Source: Pirellulales bacterium (GTDB lineage Bacteria > Planctomycetota > Planctomycetia > Pirellulales > UBA1268). From it: a stretch of DNA of 40,173 nt. The stretch covers positions 1-40,173 of the forward strand of contig JAFMIU010000027.1 in assembly GCA_017853835.1 (NCBI GenBank), written 5' to 3'. The notes under the pieces are model-generated. The model was not told the origin of the DNA and searched no databases. It saw only the letters and a list, made by a program, of their open reading frames with translations. Of the stretch, positions 24,037-36,765 are shown piece by piece (positions within the stretch are counted from its first letter, which is position 1; each line of letters starts with the position of its first letter). A program made the position numbers and the translations under genes.

Positions 24037-26790
24037 TTGGCAGACGAACAGAACCCCTCCGCCGACGGCGGTGAAACCCCGGACCAGCAGCCTCCCCAGG
24101 ACGGGCTGCGTGACATCTCCGGAGGTCGCCTCGTCGAACTGCCGATCGAGCAGGAGCTCAAGGACAGTTACCTCACCTACGCGATGAGCGTGATCGTGTC
24201 GCGGGCCCTGCCCGATGTGCGCGATGGGCTCAAGCCGTCGCAGCGGCGAATCCTCGTGGCGATGAACGACCTCAAGTTGTCGCCGGGTGCGTCGCGGGTG
24301 AAGTGCGCCAAGATCTCGGGCGACACCAGCGGCAACTACCATCCGCACGGCGAGAGTGTGATCTACCCAACGCTCGTTCGCATGGCCCAGGAATGGAACA
24401 TGCGGCACGTGCTGGTCGACAAGCAGGGCAACTTCGGCTCGATCGCCGGCCTGCCAGCCGCTGCGATGCGATACACCGAGGCCCGTCTGTCGCCGATCGC
24501 CTCGCTGATGCTCGACGACCTCGAACTCGACACGGTCGACTACGTGCCGAGCTACGACGAGCGCAACACCGAACCGGTGGTGCTGCCGAGCCGCTTTCCC
24601 AATCTCGTCGTCAACGGGGCCGGTGGCATCGCCGTCGGCATGGCGACGAGCATCCCGCCCCACAACCTCGGTGAGGTGTGCCGGGCGCTGGTGGCGATGA
24701 TCGACAACCCGGCCCTGACCATGGCCGAGCTGCTGCAGATCGTGCCCGGCCCCGACTTCCCCACCGGCGGCATCGTCATGGGGCGAGAGTCGCTCATCCG
24801 GGGCTATCTCACCGGCCGCAGCACGATCACGCTCCGGGCCCGCGCCCACGTGGAGGAGTTTGGAAAGAATCGCAGCCGGATCGTCGTCACGGAGATCCCT
24901 TACCAGCAGACCCGAGACGCGATCGAGGAGAAGATCGCCGAACTGGTCAACGACGACCGCATCAAGGGCATCTCGGCAATCCGCAACGAGAGCGACCTCA
25001 AGGAACCGGTCCGTCTCATCCTCGAGCTCAAGCGGGATGCCGACCCCGACGTCGTCCTCAACCAGCTCTATCAATACTCGCCGCTGCAGACGTCGTTTTC
25101 GCTGATCTTTTTGGCGCTCGTCGACGGCAAGCCGCGAATCCTCTCGTTTAAGAACATGCTGGAGGAGTTTCTCCGGCACCGCACCACCGTCATTCGCCGC
25201 CGCACCCAGCACCTCCTGGCCAGGGCCCGCAGCCGGAAGCACACGCTCGAGGGGCTGCTCGTCGCACTCGCGAATATCGACGAGGTGATTCGGATCATCC
25301 GAAGCTCGAAGTCTCAGGCTGAGGCGAAGGAGCGGCTCTGCCAGCTGGAGGCGCCGGCGGCGCTGCTCGAGCGGGCGCTCGGGGCCGATGGCTTCGGGGT
25401 GCTCCAGGAGGAACGCGGCGTCAGCGACACCTACGGGCTTTCGCCCGTGCAGGCCGACGCGATCCTTCGGCTCACCCTTGGCCAGCTCGTCAATCTCGAG
25501 CACGAGAAGCTCGGCGGCGAGCATCGCGAACTGCTGGCGAAGATCGGAGAATTTCGCCGCATTCTGTCGAGCGAGGCCAACATCAAGGCCCTCATCCGCG
25601 AGGAGTTGGTCGAGCTCGAATCGAAGCATTCCGACGAGCGGCGCACCGAGATCAGCGGCGAGGCGGGCGACATCCGCGACATGGCGGAGCTGATCACCGA
25701 AGCGACGATGGTGGTCACGATCACGCGGTCTGGCTACGTGAAGCGGACGGCGGCCGATGTCTATCGGGCGCAACGCCGCGGCGGCAAGGGGCTCAAGGGA
25801 GCAAGCGTCGACGAGGAGGATCCGATCGAGCATCTCTTCGTGGCGAGCACCCACGACTGGCTGCTCGTGTTCACCACGCTGGGGAAGGTGTTTTCCATGC
25901 GGGTGTTCGAACTGCCGGAGCTGGCCCGCGACGCCAAGGGGCGTGCGCTCGTCAACCTGCTGGAGTTCGAGTCGGGTGAGAAGGTGGCCGAGTGCCGCGC
26001 CGTCAGCGGCTTTGAGGACCCCGATCAGTTCCTCATGCTCGCCACCCGCAGCGGCGTGGTGAAGAAGACCGCGCTCGAGCAATATCGTCGTCGCCGCACG
26101 AAGGGGCTCATCGCCGTGAAGCTTCGAGACGGCGACGAGCTCGTCGATGCGGTGATCACACGCCCCGGCGACGAACTCGTGCTGGCCACGGCCAAGGGAA
26201 TGGCGATCCGATTCCCGGAGAGCGACGCCCGGCCGATGGGCCGCGACACAAGCGGCGTGCGCGGCATCAAGCTCGGGAACGGCGATCGCCTCGTGGGCAT
26301 GGTGGTGGCCGAACCCGATGCCACGCTTCTGACGGTCTGCGAGAACGGCTACGGCAAGCGGACCCCCTTCGGCCAGGGCACCCCGGTGGCCGGTGGTGTG
26401 CCGGGCGAGGACGGAGACGACGCGGCGGAGGTCGAGGTGGCCGAGGCCGGCGATGACGGCGACGCCGAGGGGGGCTCCAGCGGGATGCGGTATCGCACCC
26501 AGCGCCGCGGTGGCAAAGGCATCCGCGACATCAAGGCGACCGCTCGAAACGGAGCCGTCGTGTCGGTCGTGTCGGTTCGCGACGACGACCAGGTCCTGAT
26601 GATGACGTCCCGCGGCAAGATCCAGCGGGTGAACGTTCGCGAGATTCGCCCGATGGGACGAAACACGCAGGGGGTGCGGATCATGCGGGTCGACGACGGC
26701 GACTCGCTCGCCGCGGTCGTGCCGGTGCCACCGAGCGAGCAGGAAGAGGCCGACGTGACGCCCGTCACCGACGCATCGCCCGAGGTATAG
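24037..26790 (+). CDS. gyrA: DNA gyrase subunit A
   Basis: Breaks and rejoins DNA as part of the A2B2 gyrase. With the TTG start at 24037 the protein has 917 residues; GGAGG lies eight bases before it, and the upstream promoter excludes the earlier ATG at 23935. The catalytic pair is R145-Y146 ([12 protein letters not shown]). The quinolone-determining region reads [19 protein letters not shown]. coli S83 is kept (S107), D82 is E and D87 is P111. The C-terminal pinwheel has the GyrA box QRRGGKG at 579-585, and a second copy at 822-828 after an acidic loop ([24 protein letters not shown]). The box marks it as GyrA rather than ParC. gyrB is not in the window. Confidence 0.97.
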   Translation: MADEQNPSADGGETPDQQPPQDGLRDISGGRLVELPIEQELKDSYLTYAMSVIVSRALPDVRDGLKPSQRRILVAMNDLKLSPGASRVKCAKISGDTSGNYHPHGESVIYPTLVRMAQEWNMRHVLVDKQGNFGSIAGLPAAAMRYTEARLSPIASLMLDDLELDTVDYVPSYDERNTEPVVLPSRFPNLVVNGAGGIAVGMATSIPPHNLGEVCRALVAMIDNPALTMAELLQIVPGPDFPTGGIVMGRESLIRGYLTGRSTITLRARAHVEEFGKNRSRIVVTEIPYQQTRDAIEEKIAELVNDDRIKGISAIRNESDLKEPVRLILELKRDADPDVVLNQLYQYSPLQTSFSLIFLALVDGKPRILSFKNMLEEFLRHRTTVIRRRTQHLLARARSRKHTLEGLLVALANIDEVIRIIRSSKSQAEAKERLCQLEAPAALLERALGADGFGVLQEERGVSDTYGLSPVQADAILRLTLGQLVNLEHEKLGGEHRELLAKIGEFRRILSSEANIKALIREELVELESKHSDERRTEISGEAGDIRDMAELITEATMVVTITRSGYVKRTAADVYRAQRRGGKGLKGASVDEEDPIEHLFVASTHDWLLVFTTLGKVFSMRVFELPELARDAKGRALVNLLEFESGEKVAECRAVSGFEDPDQFLMLATRSGVVKKTALEQYRRRRTKGLIAVKLRDGDELVDAVITRPGDELVLATAKGMAIRFPESDARPMGRDTSGVRGIKLGNGDRLVGMVVAEPDATLLTVCENGYGKRTPFGQGTPVAGGVPGEDGDDAAEVEVAEAGDDGDAEGGSSGMRYRTQRRGGKGIRDIKATARNGAVVSVVSVRDDDQVLMMTSRGKIQRVNVREIRPMGRNTQGVRIMRVDDGDSLAAVVPVPPSEQEEADVTPVTDASPEV

Positions 26791-26791
26791 T
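26786..26791 (+). promoter_or_regulatory. Candidate -10 element (TATAGT) for ugd
   Basis: TATAGT overlaps the gyrA stop codon and lies 71 bases before the ugd ATG. The -35 region is inside gyrA and has no clear hexamer. Confidence 0.35.
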
Positions 26792-26862
26792 CCTAGGAGC
26801 ATCCATCATCCGTGGCACCCCACACGTCGGGCGTCACGGCACGTTGAGCGGGGGAGGGAAGC

Positions 26863-28173
26863 ATGCGGATCGGTGTGGTTGGGACCGGCTACGTTGGCCT
26901 GGTGACGGGAACCTGCTTTGCCGACAGCGGCAACACCGTCACCTGCCTCGACATCAACGCGGAGAAGGTGACGAGGCTGCAGCGGGGGGAGATCCCGATC
27001 TACGAGCCGGGCCTCGAAGAACTCGTCGAACGGAATGCCAAGGCCGGGCGGCTGCGATTCACGACCGACACCGCCGAGGCCATTCGGGCCGCTGAAATTG
27101 TCTTTCTTGCCGTCGGCACGCCGCCGGCGGCCGACGGCTCCGCCGACTTGTCGGCGTTGTGGAAGGTGGTGGAGTCGATCGCCCCTCACCTCGACCCCGA
27201 GGCGATCGTCGTGACGAAAAGCACGGTGCCCGTCGGCACCTGCGCCGGCATCGAGCGCCGGCTGAAGGCTGCGCTTGGCCGCGACTGCCATGTGGCCAGC
27301 AACCCCGAGTTTTTGAAGGAAGGGGCGGCGATCGACGATTTCCAGAAGCCCGACCGCGTGGTCGTGGGCGTTCGGTCGGCGGCGGTCGGCGAAAGGCTGC
27401 GGCTCCTCTACGTGCCGTTCCTGCGGACCGAGAATCCATTTCTCGTGATGTCCCCCGAGAGCTCCGAGATGACGAAGTACGTGGCCAATGCACTCTTGGC
27501 CACGAAGATCAGTTTCATCAACGAGGTGGCCAACCTCTGCGAACGCATGGAGGCCGACATCGACGACGTGCGGAGGGGCATCGGCCACGACAGCCGCATC
27601 GGCTTCGCCTTCCTCTTTCCCGGCGCCGGCTATGGCGGGAGTTGCTTCCCGAAAGATGTTCAGGCGCTCGCCTCGATGGCGCGGACGAGAGGCTTGGCCC
27701 CCCGCATCCTGACGGCGGTCCACGAGACCAACCTGGCCCAGAAGCAGGTGCTTGGTCAGAAGATCGATGCCCACTTCGGCGGCGATCTGGTGGGGCGAAC
27801 CGTCGCCATCTGGGGGCTCGCGTTCAAGCCGAAGACCGACGACATCCGCGATGCTCCTGCGATCGACCTGATCGAGCGGCTGCTGGCGGGCGGCGCCACG
27901 GTGCGGGTGTACGATCCCGAGGCGATGGACAACGTTCGGGCGGTGTACGGAAGCCGACTCGTCTATGCCTCGGGAAGCATCGAGGCCATCGATGGAGCCG
28001 ACTGCCTCGCGATCGTCACGGAGTGGAACGACTTCCGGCGGCCCGACTTCGACGCGATGGCCTCGCGCATGAAGGCGAAAGTCATCTTCGACGGCCGGAA
28101 TCTCTACGCCCCGCGTGAGATGCGGGATCGCGGCTTCATCTACCACGCGATCGGCAAGGCCGCCGCCTCCTGA
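26863..28173 (+). CDS. ugd: UDP-glucose 6-dehydrogenase
   Basis: Oxidises UDP-glucose to UDP-glucuronate with two NAD+, giving a precursor for envelope polysaccharides. The 436 residues show the NAD-binding [10 protein letters not shown] (7-16), [26 protein letters not shown], the SNPEFLKEG motif (147-153), K215 in [13 protein letters not shown], and the catalytic cysteine C261 in [12 protein letters not shown]. The C-terminal Rossmann half has [31 protein letters not shown] lies just before the ATG. A related nucleotide-sugar dehydrogenase acting on a different sugar is possible, but the motifs fit Ugd best. It may supply the glycosyltransferase operon nearby. Confidence 0.94.
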   Translation: MRIGVVGTGYVGLVTGTCFADSGNTVTCLDINAEKVTRLQRGEIPIYEPGLEELVERNAKAGRLRFTTDTAEAIRAAEIVFLAVGTPPAADGSADLSALWKVVESIAPHLDPEAIVVTKSTVPVGTCAGIERRLKAALGRDCHVASNPEFLKEGAAIDDFQKPDRVVVGVRSAAVGERLRLLYVPFLRTENPFLVMSPESSEMTKYVANALLATKISFINEVANLCERMEADIDDVRRGIGHDSRIGFAFLFPGAGYGGSCFPKDVQALASMARTRGLAPRILTAVHETNLAQKQVLGQKIDAHFGGDLVGRTVAIWGLAFKPKTDDIRDAPAIDLIERLLAGGATVRVYDPEAMDNVRAVYGSRLVYASGSIEAIDGADCLAIVTEWNDFRRPDFDAMASRMKAKVIFDGRNLYAPREMRDRGFIYHAIGKAAAS

Positions 28174-28184
28174 GTCGCACTGGT

Positions 28185-28213
28185 TTGACAGGCCAAGGGG
28201 CGTGGGGTTCAAT
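28185..28213 (+). promoter_or_regulatory. Promoter of hppA
   Basis: A perfect TTGACA (28185-28190), a 17-base spacer and TTCAAT (28208-28213), starting 12 bases after the ugd stop. The leader to the chosen GTG is about 67 bases. The region also mimics a tRNA T-arm (GGTTCAATCC) but is better explained as a promoter. Confidence 0.6.
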
Positions 28214-28286
28214 CCCGTCTCTCACCCCCATCGGCTGGGAGTCGTTCGGCCGGCGTGTCTCGCTTCCTCTGTGGAGTTGCCCAATC

Positions 28287-30860
<2,574 letters not shown>

Positions 30861-30866
30861 TGAGCG

Positions 30867-31991
30867 ATGCAACCCGGATTCTCGTTTGACCTCGAGGCGG
30901 CCGACGGAGGGGCGCGGGCCGGCCGGCTCTCGACGCCCCACGGAAGTGTTTCCACGCCCCTGTTCATGCCGGTGGCCACCCTTGCCAGCGTGAAGGGGGT
31001 CGACATCGGCCGCGTTCGCGAGACGGGCGCGGGGATGATCCTCTCCAATGCCTACCACCTCCACCTGCGTCCGGGTGAGGCGATGGTGGATGCCGCCGGC
31101 GGGTTGGCATCCTTCATGGGATGGAGCGGGCCGACCCTCACTGATTCCGGTGGCTTTCAGGTCTTCAGCCTGGCGCAGCAGGTGAAGGTGACCGAAGAGG
31201 GCGCGTTTTTTCGTTCGCATATCGACGGACGTCCGGCGGAGTTCACGCCGGAGAACTCGATGCGGATTCAGCAGGCGATCGGCGCCGATGTGGCCATGCA
31301 GATGGATCACGTCGTGGCGTTGCCTGCCGATCGCGCCGTGGTCGAGGACGCGATGCGTCGTTCCGTGCGCTGGGCGGAGCGGTGTCGTGTCGCCCACACG
31401 CGACCCGATCAGGCGCTCTTCGGCATCGTGCAGGGAGGGCTCGACCCGGAACTCCGGCAGGAGAGCGCGGAACGCCTTCGGGCGATCGGCTTTGCCGGCT
31501 ACGCGGTCGGAGGCCTCTCGGTCGGGGAGGGGCCGGAAGCAATGGTCGCCACGCTGAAGTCCACGATGCCCCACCTGCCCTCTGATCGTCCCCGCTACCT
31601 GATGGGGGTGGGGCAGCCCGAGGACATCATCGCAGCGGTGGCCGCCGGCATCGACATGTTCGACTGTGTGCTGCCGACCCGGTGCGGCCGCAACGCCCTG
31701 GTCTACACGTTTTCCGGTCAGGTGCGACTTCGAAATGCGAAGTATGCCGCCGATGTTCGGCCGCTCGAGGAGGGGTGCCCATGCGTCGCCTGCCGTCACG
31801 ACCGGCGATATCTGCGGCACCTGTTCATGGCCGGTGAGATGCTCGGTCCGGTGCTCGCCTCCATCCACAATCTCACCTTCTACCAACGGCTCGTGGCTCG
31901 TCTGCGTGCAGCGATCGTGGCAGGTCGCTTCCATGAGGAGGCGGCAGGGCTTCTCGTGGCACTCCGGGGTGGTGAGAGCCCGGAACCGTGA
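30867..31991 (+). CDS. tgt: Queuine tRNA-ribosyltransferase
   Basis: Exchanges guanine-34 for preQ1 in tRNAs with GUN anticodons. The 374-residue TIM-barrel protein has D93 in [38 protein letters not shown], the nucleophile D266 in [13 protein letters not shown], and the zinc set C304, C306, C309 and H334 (CPCVAC ... SIHNL). Bacterial enzymes usually read PTRNARNG; here it is PTRCGRNA. The ATG lies six bases after the hppA stop, so the two are probably co-transcribed. The order tgt-yajC-secDF is widely conserved. Confidence 0.96.
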   Translation: MQPGFSFDLEAADGGARAGRLSTPHGSVSTPLFMPVATLASVKGVDIGRVRETGAGMILSNAYHLHLRPGEAMVDAAGGLASFMGWSGPTLTDSGGFQVFSLAQQVKVTEEGAFFRSHIDGRPAEFTPENSMRIQQAIGADVAMQMDHVVALPADRAVVEDAMRRSVRWAERCRVAHTRPDQALFGIVQGGLDPELRQESAERLRAIGFAGYAVGGLSVGEGPEAMVATLKSTMPHLPSDRPRYLMGVGQPEDIIAAVAAGIDMFDCVLPTRCGRNALVYTFSGQVRLRNAKYAADVRPLEEGCPCVACRHDRRYLRHLFMAGEMLGPVLASIHNLTFYQRLVARLRAAIVAGRFHEEAAGLLVALRGGESPEP

Positions 31992-32049
31992 TGCGCCGGG
32001 CCTGCAGCCTCGCGGATGGTGGCTCGCGGCCGCACCGGACGCCTCGCCC

Positions 32050-32079
32050 TTGTCGCTCGCGGACGACGACCACTACATT
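32050..32079 (+). promoter_or_regulatory. Candidate promoter for yajC-secDF
   Basis: TTGTCG (32050-32055), an 18-base spacer and TACATT (32074-32079), 37 bases before the yajC ATG. It would allow separate expression of the Sec genes in addition to read-through from hppA-tgt. Confidence 0.45.
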
Positions 32080-32115
32080 CTCCGGTTCGGCTCGCCGGAT
32101 CGTTCGGGGGGCCTG

Positions 32116-32535
32116 ATGTCGTCGGATCCTGGCATGTTCGCGTCGATCTCGTTGCCCGTTGTGATCACCACCCTCCGTGGCGTGCCCTGCCTTGGGCAGG
32201 CCGCCGGGGCGGAAGGCCCGGGCACGCCTCCGCCGTTGATGCAGTATCTGCCGCTGGTGGCCATCGCCGCCGCGGCCTACCTGCTGCTCTTCCGGCCGGA
32301 ACGGGAGCGGGTGAAGAAACAGCAGGATCTGCTCGGTGGCCTCAAGAAGAACGACCGTGTTGTCACCTCGTCGGGTATTTACGGCACCGTGGCAAGCGTC
32401 GATCGCGAGGCCGATCGGGTGATCCTCAAAGTGGATGAGTCGTCGAACGCCAAGCTCACCGTCACGCTCTCCAGCGTGGCTCGAATCCTTCGGGATGGAG
32501 CCGGTGGCGGCCAGGACGATGGCAGCGGAGGCTGA
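32116..32535 (+). CDS. yajC: Sec translocon accessory protein YajC
   Basis: YajC is a small inner-membrane partner of SecDF. The 139-residue sequence has one transmembrane helix (MQYLPLVAIAAAAYLLLF) followed directly by the family motif RPERERVKKQQDLLGGLKKNDRVVTSSGIYGTVASVDREADRVILKVDESSNAKLTVTLSSVARIL and a Gly/Asp-rich tail. About 40 residues precede the helix, more than in E. coli, and the ATG at 32116 was chosen. The same frame is open upstream inside tgt. It is followed after 63 bases by secDF. Confidence 0.93.
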   Translation: MSSDPGMFASISLPVVITTLRGVPCLGQAAGAEGPGTPPPLMQYLPLVAIAAAAYLLLFRPERERVKKQQDLLGGLKKNDRVVTSSGIYGTVASVDREADRVILKVDESSNAKLTVTLSSVARILRDGAGGGQDDGSGG

Positions 32536-32598
32536 GCCGACGGCATCGATGTCCGCGGCGCCATCGATCACAGAAACAGGAAGGAACGGGATCCAGGC

Positions 32599-35500
32599 AT
32601 GAACATTGCAACAGCAGCAGGTGTGGTTCTGGCTCAGGCCATGGTCGCAGGGGCGGCATCGCCCGCGGTGAACCAGCCATGGTGGAAGCAGGGGTGGGCG
32701 CTCGGAGGAATCACGCTCCTCACCTTGTGCGTCCCCACCTTCGTCGCCTGGTTTCTGTCGCGTCGACTTCGGGCGGCCGACATGTGGGGCCGGATCGCGG
32801 CGGTGCTCGTGGCGTTGACCGCGGGTTTCATCATCTGTCGTCTCGGATGGCCTCCGCGGCTTGGCATCGACCTCAAGGGTGGCCTGATCCTCGTCTACGA
32901 GGTCGACACCTCGAAGCAGGCCGATGCGAGGATCGACGACACCGTGCGTCGCCTGCAGGAGATTGCAACGACCCAGGATGGCGCCCAGGCGACGGTGTCG
33001 TTCGACAAGGCGGCACGATCGGCAACGGTCAAACTGGCCACGGCCGACAAAAAGGCCTGGGAGGCGTTCGCGGCCGCGGTGGCGGATGCCGAATTCGACC
33101 GCGTGGCGGTGCGCGAGGCGGATCGTCGCGAGTCGGCGGATGGGCTCGATCTGGTCTACGACCTCGTGCCCGAGGCGTCGCCCGTGGCCATGGACAAACT
33201 CGTCGCTGCGGTCAGCCGCCGCGTGAATCCGGGCGGACAGAAGGAAGTGACGGTTCGGCAGTATGGGCTCGACCAGATCGAGGTGATCATCCCCGAGATC
33301 GAGCAGTCGGAGGTCGACCTCATCAAGCGAATCGTGTCGAGTGCGGGCGTGCTCGAGTTTCGCATCCTGGCCAACCAAGACGATGCCCGGCATCAGGCCG
33401 CCATCGCACTCGCCGCGAAAACACCCGGTCAGACGGTTCGTCAGGGAAGTGAATCGCTCGCCCGTTGGGTGCAGGTTGATCCCGCCAAGTTCAACCCGGC
33501 CGAGGATCGACGGCTCGTCACCCGCACGGCGGCCGATGGCACGGTCGAAGTGCTCGTGATGATCGATCCGTTCACGGTGACGGGTGGTGATCTCGGCCGC
33601 GTGAGCCCGAGTCTCGACGAGAGCCTGAGCCCGTGCGTCAACTTCACGTTCAACTCACGCGGGTCTGCCCGGTTTGGCCTGCTCACGGGAAGGAATCTGC
33701 CCGATCCGGCCAACGGCTTGGAGAGCCGTCTCGGCATCCTGCTCGACGACGTGGTGCAGTCGGCCCCGTCGATCAAGAGCACGATCACGACGTTCGGGCA
33801 GATCACCGGCAACTTCAAGCAGCCGGAAGTCGACTTTCTCGTCGAGGTCCTGAATGCCGGCAGTCTTCCCGCAGCCCTTCGCAGCGAGCCGATCAGCGAG
33901 CAGCGAATCAGCTCCCAGCTCGGTGACGACACGATCAAGTCGGCGAGGCTCGCGATGCTGATGGCGACCGTGCTCGTGCTCACGTTCATGCTGGCGTACT
34001 ACCGGTTTTCCGGGTTTGTCGCCGACCTCGCGGTGCTGCTCAACATCGTGCTGGTCGTGGCCGTCATGATTTCACTGAAGGCCGCGTTCACCCTGGCAGG
34101 TCTGGCCGGCCTCGTGCTGTCGGTCGGCATGGCGGTCGACGCCAACGTGCTCATTTACGAGCGGATGCGTGAAGAGCTCGACCGTGGGGCGGCCGTACGA
34201 ATGGCGATCCGCAATGGATTCGCCCGAGCCTTCTCGACGATCGTCGACTCCAATCTCACGACGCTCATCACGGCCGTCGTGCTGTTTGCGATCGGCACCG
34301 ACCAGCTGAAAGGCTTTGCCGTCACGCTGTTTTTCGGCCTCCTCCTGAATCTGTTCACGGCCGTCTTCTGCTCGCGGGTGATCTTCGACCTCGCCGAGCG
34401 GAACCGCTGGATCACGACCCTCTCGATGGGACGGCTCTTCAGCCAGCCCCACTATCAGTTCGTGCGTTGGATGAAGCCCGCGGCGATCGGGTCGCTGGCC
34501 TTCATCCTCGCGGGGCTCGCCGCCTCCTCTCAGCGTGGCCAGGGGCTCTTCGACATCGATTTCACCGGTGGAACGAGCGTGCAGGTTGAGTTTCAGCCTG
34601 ACAAGCCGCTCGACATCGGCTCGGTTCGGAAGGCGGTGGCCGACCTGCCCGATGCGGCGGTGAGTTCGGTGACCGTTGCCGGATCGGCGCCCGACCTGCG
34701 CTACAAGATCGACACGTCCCTGCGGAGCGAGGATCCCGGCGAGGTCGAACGTCGGATCCGGGACCTTTTCCCGGATCGGCTTGCGACCTACGGCATGGAA
34801 ATCGTGAACGTGAGCGCCGAGTCGCGCGGTGCCGAAGGGGCCGAGGCGGGGAGCGATGCACCGGCGCGATCCACCACGACCGCCGCGCTTCGATTTCCGC
34901 AGAAGATCAGTCGTCCGACGCTCCGCGAGACCATCAAGACCGCGCTCGCGGCGGCTGGCATCGGGGATGCCGATTTCGAACTCGCGTCGACCGAGCCCGG
35001 CTTCGCCTCCGGGCGACCGTGCGGCGAGTGGACGCTCACCACGTCACTCGATCCGGCCTCGACGCAGAGCATGCTGGGGACGGTGAAGTCGAATCTCGCA
35101 TCGACACCGGTCTACCTGGCCGCCAACTCCATCGGTGGGAAGGTGGCGGGCAACACCCAGGTGACGGCGGTGTACGCGCTCCTGGCGAGCCTCGTGATGA
35201 TCGTGCTCTACGTCTGGATCCGATTCCAAAACGTGGCGTTCGGTGTGGCCGCCGTGGTGGCGCTCGCCCACGACGTGCTCGTGGCGGTCGCCTGTCTGGC
35301 AATGAGCACCTACGTGGCGCCGTTCCTCGGCTGGGCCCTCGTGGATGACTTCAAGATCAGTCTCGACGTGGTGGCGGCCTTGCTGACCATCATCGGCTTC
35401 TCGATCAACGACACGATCGTGATCTTCGACCGCCTCCGTGAGATTCGCGGCAAGAGCCGATTCGTCTCGGCGGACATGATCGACAAGGCCGTCAATCAGA

Positions 35501-35724
35501 CCTTGAGTCGAACGGTGCTCACGTCGGGCACGGCGTTTCTGGCGACCGTGATCCTCTATGCCGTCGGTGGCCAGGGGATCCATGCGTTTGCCTTCACGAT
35601 GCTCGTCGGCATCGTGGTAGGAACCTACAGCACGATCTACATCGCCTCGCCGCTCGTGCTCCGGCTGCAGCACGTGTTTTCCGGGGAGTCGAGTCCTCGC
35701 GGGGCTGCAGCACGAGCCGGCTGA
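32599..35724 (+). CDS. secDF: Protein translocase SecDF, fused
   Basis: A single 1041-residue protein joins SecD (about 1-600) and SecF (about 610-1041); it uses the ion gradient to pull exported proteins out of SecYEG. SecD features are GWPPRLGIDLKGGLILVYEVD, the P1 domain, and the helix-4 motif GMAVDANVLIYERMREEL with the ion-relay D514. SecF has DIDFTGGTSVQVEF and GFSINDTIVIFDRLREIRGKS with D938. Two additional hydrophobic segments precede the SecD core (residues about 34-52 and 64-82). AGGAAGGA lies upstream of the ATG at 32599. A 14-base tandem repeat begins two bases after the stop codon. Confidence 0.96.
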   Translation: MNIATAAGVVLAQAMVAGAASPAVNQPWWKQGWALGGITLLTLCVPTFVAWFLSRRLRAADMWGRIAAVLVALTAGFIICRLGWPPRLGIDLKGGLILVYEVDTSKQADARIDDTVRRLQEIATTQDGAQATVSFDKAARSATVKLATADKKAWEAFAAAVADAEFDRVAVREADRRESADGLDLVYDLVPEASPVAMDKLVAAVSRRVNPGGQKEVTVRQYGLDQIEVIIPEIEQSEVDLIKRIVSSAGVLEFRILANQDDARHQAAIALAAKTPGQTVRQGSESLARWVQVDPAKFNPAEDRRLVTRTAADGTVEVLVMIDPFTVTGGDLGRVSPSLDESLSPCVNFTFNSRGSARFGLLTGRNLPDPANGLESRLGILLDDVVQSAPSIKSTITTFGQITGNFKQPEVDFLVEVLNAGSLPAALRSEPISEQRISSQLGDDTIKSARLAMLMATVLVLTFMLAYYRFSGFVADLAVLLNIVLVVAVMISLKAAFTLAGLAGLVLSVGMAVDANVLIYERMREELDRGAAVRMAIRNGFARAFSTIVDSNLTTLITAVVLFAIGTDQLKGFAVTLFFGLLLNLFTAVFCSRVIFDLAERNRWITTLSMGRLFSQPHYQFVRWMKPAAIGSLAFILAGLAASSQRGQGLFDIDFTGGTSVQVEFQPDKPLDIGSVRKAVADLPDAAVSSVTVAGSAPDLRYKIDTSLRSEDPGEVERRIRDLFPDRLATYGMEIVNVSAESRGAEGAEAGSDAPARSTTTAALRFPQKISRPTLRETIKTALAAAGIGDADFELASTEPGFASGRPCGEWTLTTSLDPASTQSMLGTVKSNLASTPVYLAANSIGGKVAGNTQVTAVYALLASLVMIVLYVWIRFQNVAFGVAAVVALAHDVLVAVACLAMSTYVAPFLGWALVDDFKISLDVVAALLTIIGFSINDTIVIFDRLREIRGKSRFVSADMIDKAVNQTLSRTVLTSGTAFLATVILYAVGGQGIHAFAFTMLVGIVVGTYSTIYIASPLVLRLQHVFSGESSPRGAAARAG

Positions 35725-35725
35725 C

Positions 35726-35795
35726 GGGTGGTCGCTCTGGGGTAGTCGCTCTGGGGTGGTCGCTCTGGGGTGGTCGCTCTGGGGTGGTCGTGCTC
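35726..35795 (+). repeat. 14-bp tandem repeat (minisatellite) after secDF
   Basis: Four units of GGGTGGTCGCTCTG (the second has A at position 5) run from 35726 to 35781, followed by a diverged fifth (35782-35795). It starts two bases after the secDF stop. The unit length is not a multiple of three, and no gene crosses it. The rest of the 219-base gap to the LysM gene holds only an inverted repeat near 35922. Confidence 0.9.
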
Positions 35796-35921
35796 AGGTT
35801 GCGGGTTGTTCTGACGGGTGAAGGTCGTCGGAACACGCCGGTTCTGCGACGACGGTGTTCACCACTGATGCTTCCGAAGGCGGCTGCCGATCGACCTCAC
35901 GCCCAGCCGCAGCGCATGGTT

Positions 35922-35936
35922 GCATGACGATCATGC
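35922..35936 (+). promoter_or_regulatory. Inverted repeat before the LysM gene
   Basis: GCATGA and TCATGC pair perfectly around CGA, ending seven bases before the ATG at 35944. It would overlap the ribosome-binding region, so it could act as a small RNA hairpin or as an operator. If the TTG at 35920 were the start it would be coding. Confidence 0.3.
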
Positions 35937-35943
35937 GGCCGGC

Positions 35944-36765
35944 ATGGTCGCCGTTGAAGGCGAGGCGAACGTGCGGACACTGCTCGGTGGGCTGAGATTC
36001 CTGGTCGGCATCGCGATGGTTGCGGGCGGGGTGTCACTCGCCATGCCGTTGTTCACCCTCGTGGCGGCGGCCTGGAACGCCGGTTCGGTGGCAGGCCTGC
36101 CACCGGCAGTGCCTTCACCGGGAGCACCGATCGTTTCTCCACCTCCTGCCGTGGCGTCGCCGCCGGTGACGACGGCCGGGTGGATGGGGCCTGATGCGGT
36201 GTGGCCGCCCGCTGTCGAGCCGAGAGCCGATTACCTGCCGCCCTCGGTGCCAGAACGCCTGCCCTCGGTGCCAGGGGCCGTGGTGGCCCGCGGGCCCGAT
36301 CTCGACGCCACCTACCGATCGACCCTCGACGTTCCTCCTCCGCCGCTGCTCGACGCCCAGGCGGCTCCGCCCGCCGTGGCCGCATGGGCCACGGAAAGGC
36401 CGCACACACCCCATCCCGATCTGGTTGCCGATTCTTCGGTCGTGCCGTCGGTCTACGTCATCCACGACGGGGATGATCTGACAGGCATCGCCACACGGTT
36501 GTATGGCCACCCCGGGGCCGCCGCTGCGTTGTGGACGGCCAACCGCGACGTGATCCCCGATCCCAATCTGCTGCCCATCGGCGCCGCCCTGCGGGTGCCG
36601 CCCCCATGGACCGTGGAAGGCCTTCCTGCGACGTCGGGTGGCGCTCCCCGGTCAATTGAGCCACCGTCGAGCGTGCCCCCGCCACGAACCCTTCCGACCC
36701 AGCCGGTGTCGGCGGGCAGTTGGCTGGGCGCTGCCGTGTGCCGACGGCAGCCGGTTTCAGCGTGA
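35944..36765 (+). CDS. Membrane-anchored LysM-domain protein
   Basis: A 273-residue protein with one N-terminal membrane helix (LLGGLRFLVGIAMVAGGVSLAMPLFTLVAAAW), a long Pro/Ala/Val-rich linker, and a LysM domain (SVYVIHDGDDLTGIATRLYGHPGAAAALWTANRDVIPDPNLLPIGAALRVP). LysM modules bind glycans such as peptidoglycan, so it may tether to the cell wall in the periplasm. A second Pro-rich stretch ends the protein. No enzymatic domain is visible. The start could also be TTG at 35920. Its last nine bases overlap the end of the convergent hydrolase gene. Confidence 0.78.
   Translation: MVAVEGEANVRTLLGGLRFLVGIAMVAGGVSLAMPLFTLVAAAWNAGSVAGLPPAVPSPGAPIVSPPPAVASPPVTTAGWMGPDAVWPPAVEPRADYLPPSVPERLPSVPGAVVARGPDLDATYRSTLDVPPPPLLDAQAAPPAVAAWATERPHTPHPDLVADSSVVPSVYVIHDGDDLTGIATRLYGHPGAAAALWTANRDVIPDPNLLPIGAALRVPPPWTVEGLPATSGGAPRSIEPPSSVPPPRTLPTQPVSAGSWLGAAVCRRQPVSA

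Noticed and set aside
23971..26802. Long open frame opposite gyrA
   Set aside because: Same antisense effect in a GC-rich conserved gene; no start signal or domain.
28174..28232. tRNA-like 3' end with GGTTCAATCC followed by a CCCCCA stretch after ugd
   Set aside because: The T-stem does not pair (TGGGG against CCGTC), no matching acceptor or anticodon arm lies at the right distance, and the same bases form a TTGACA-17-TTCAAT promoter for hppA.
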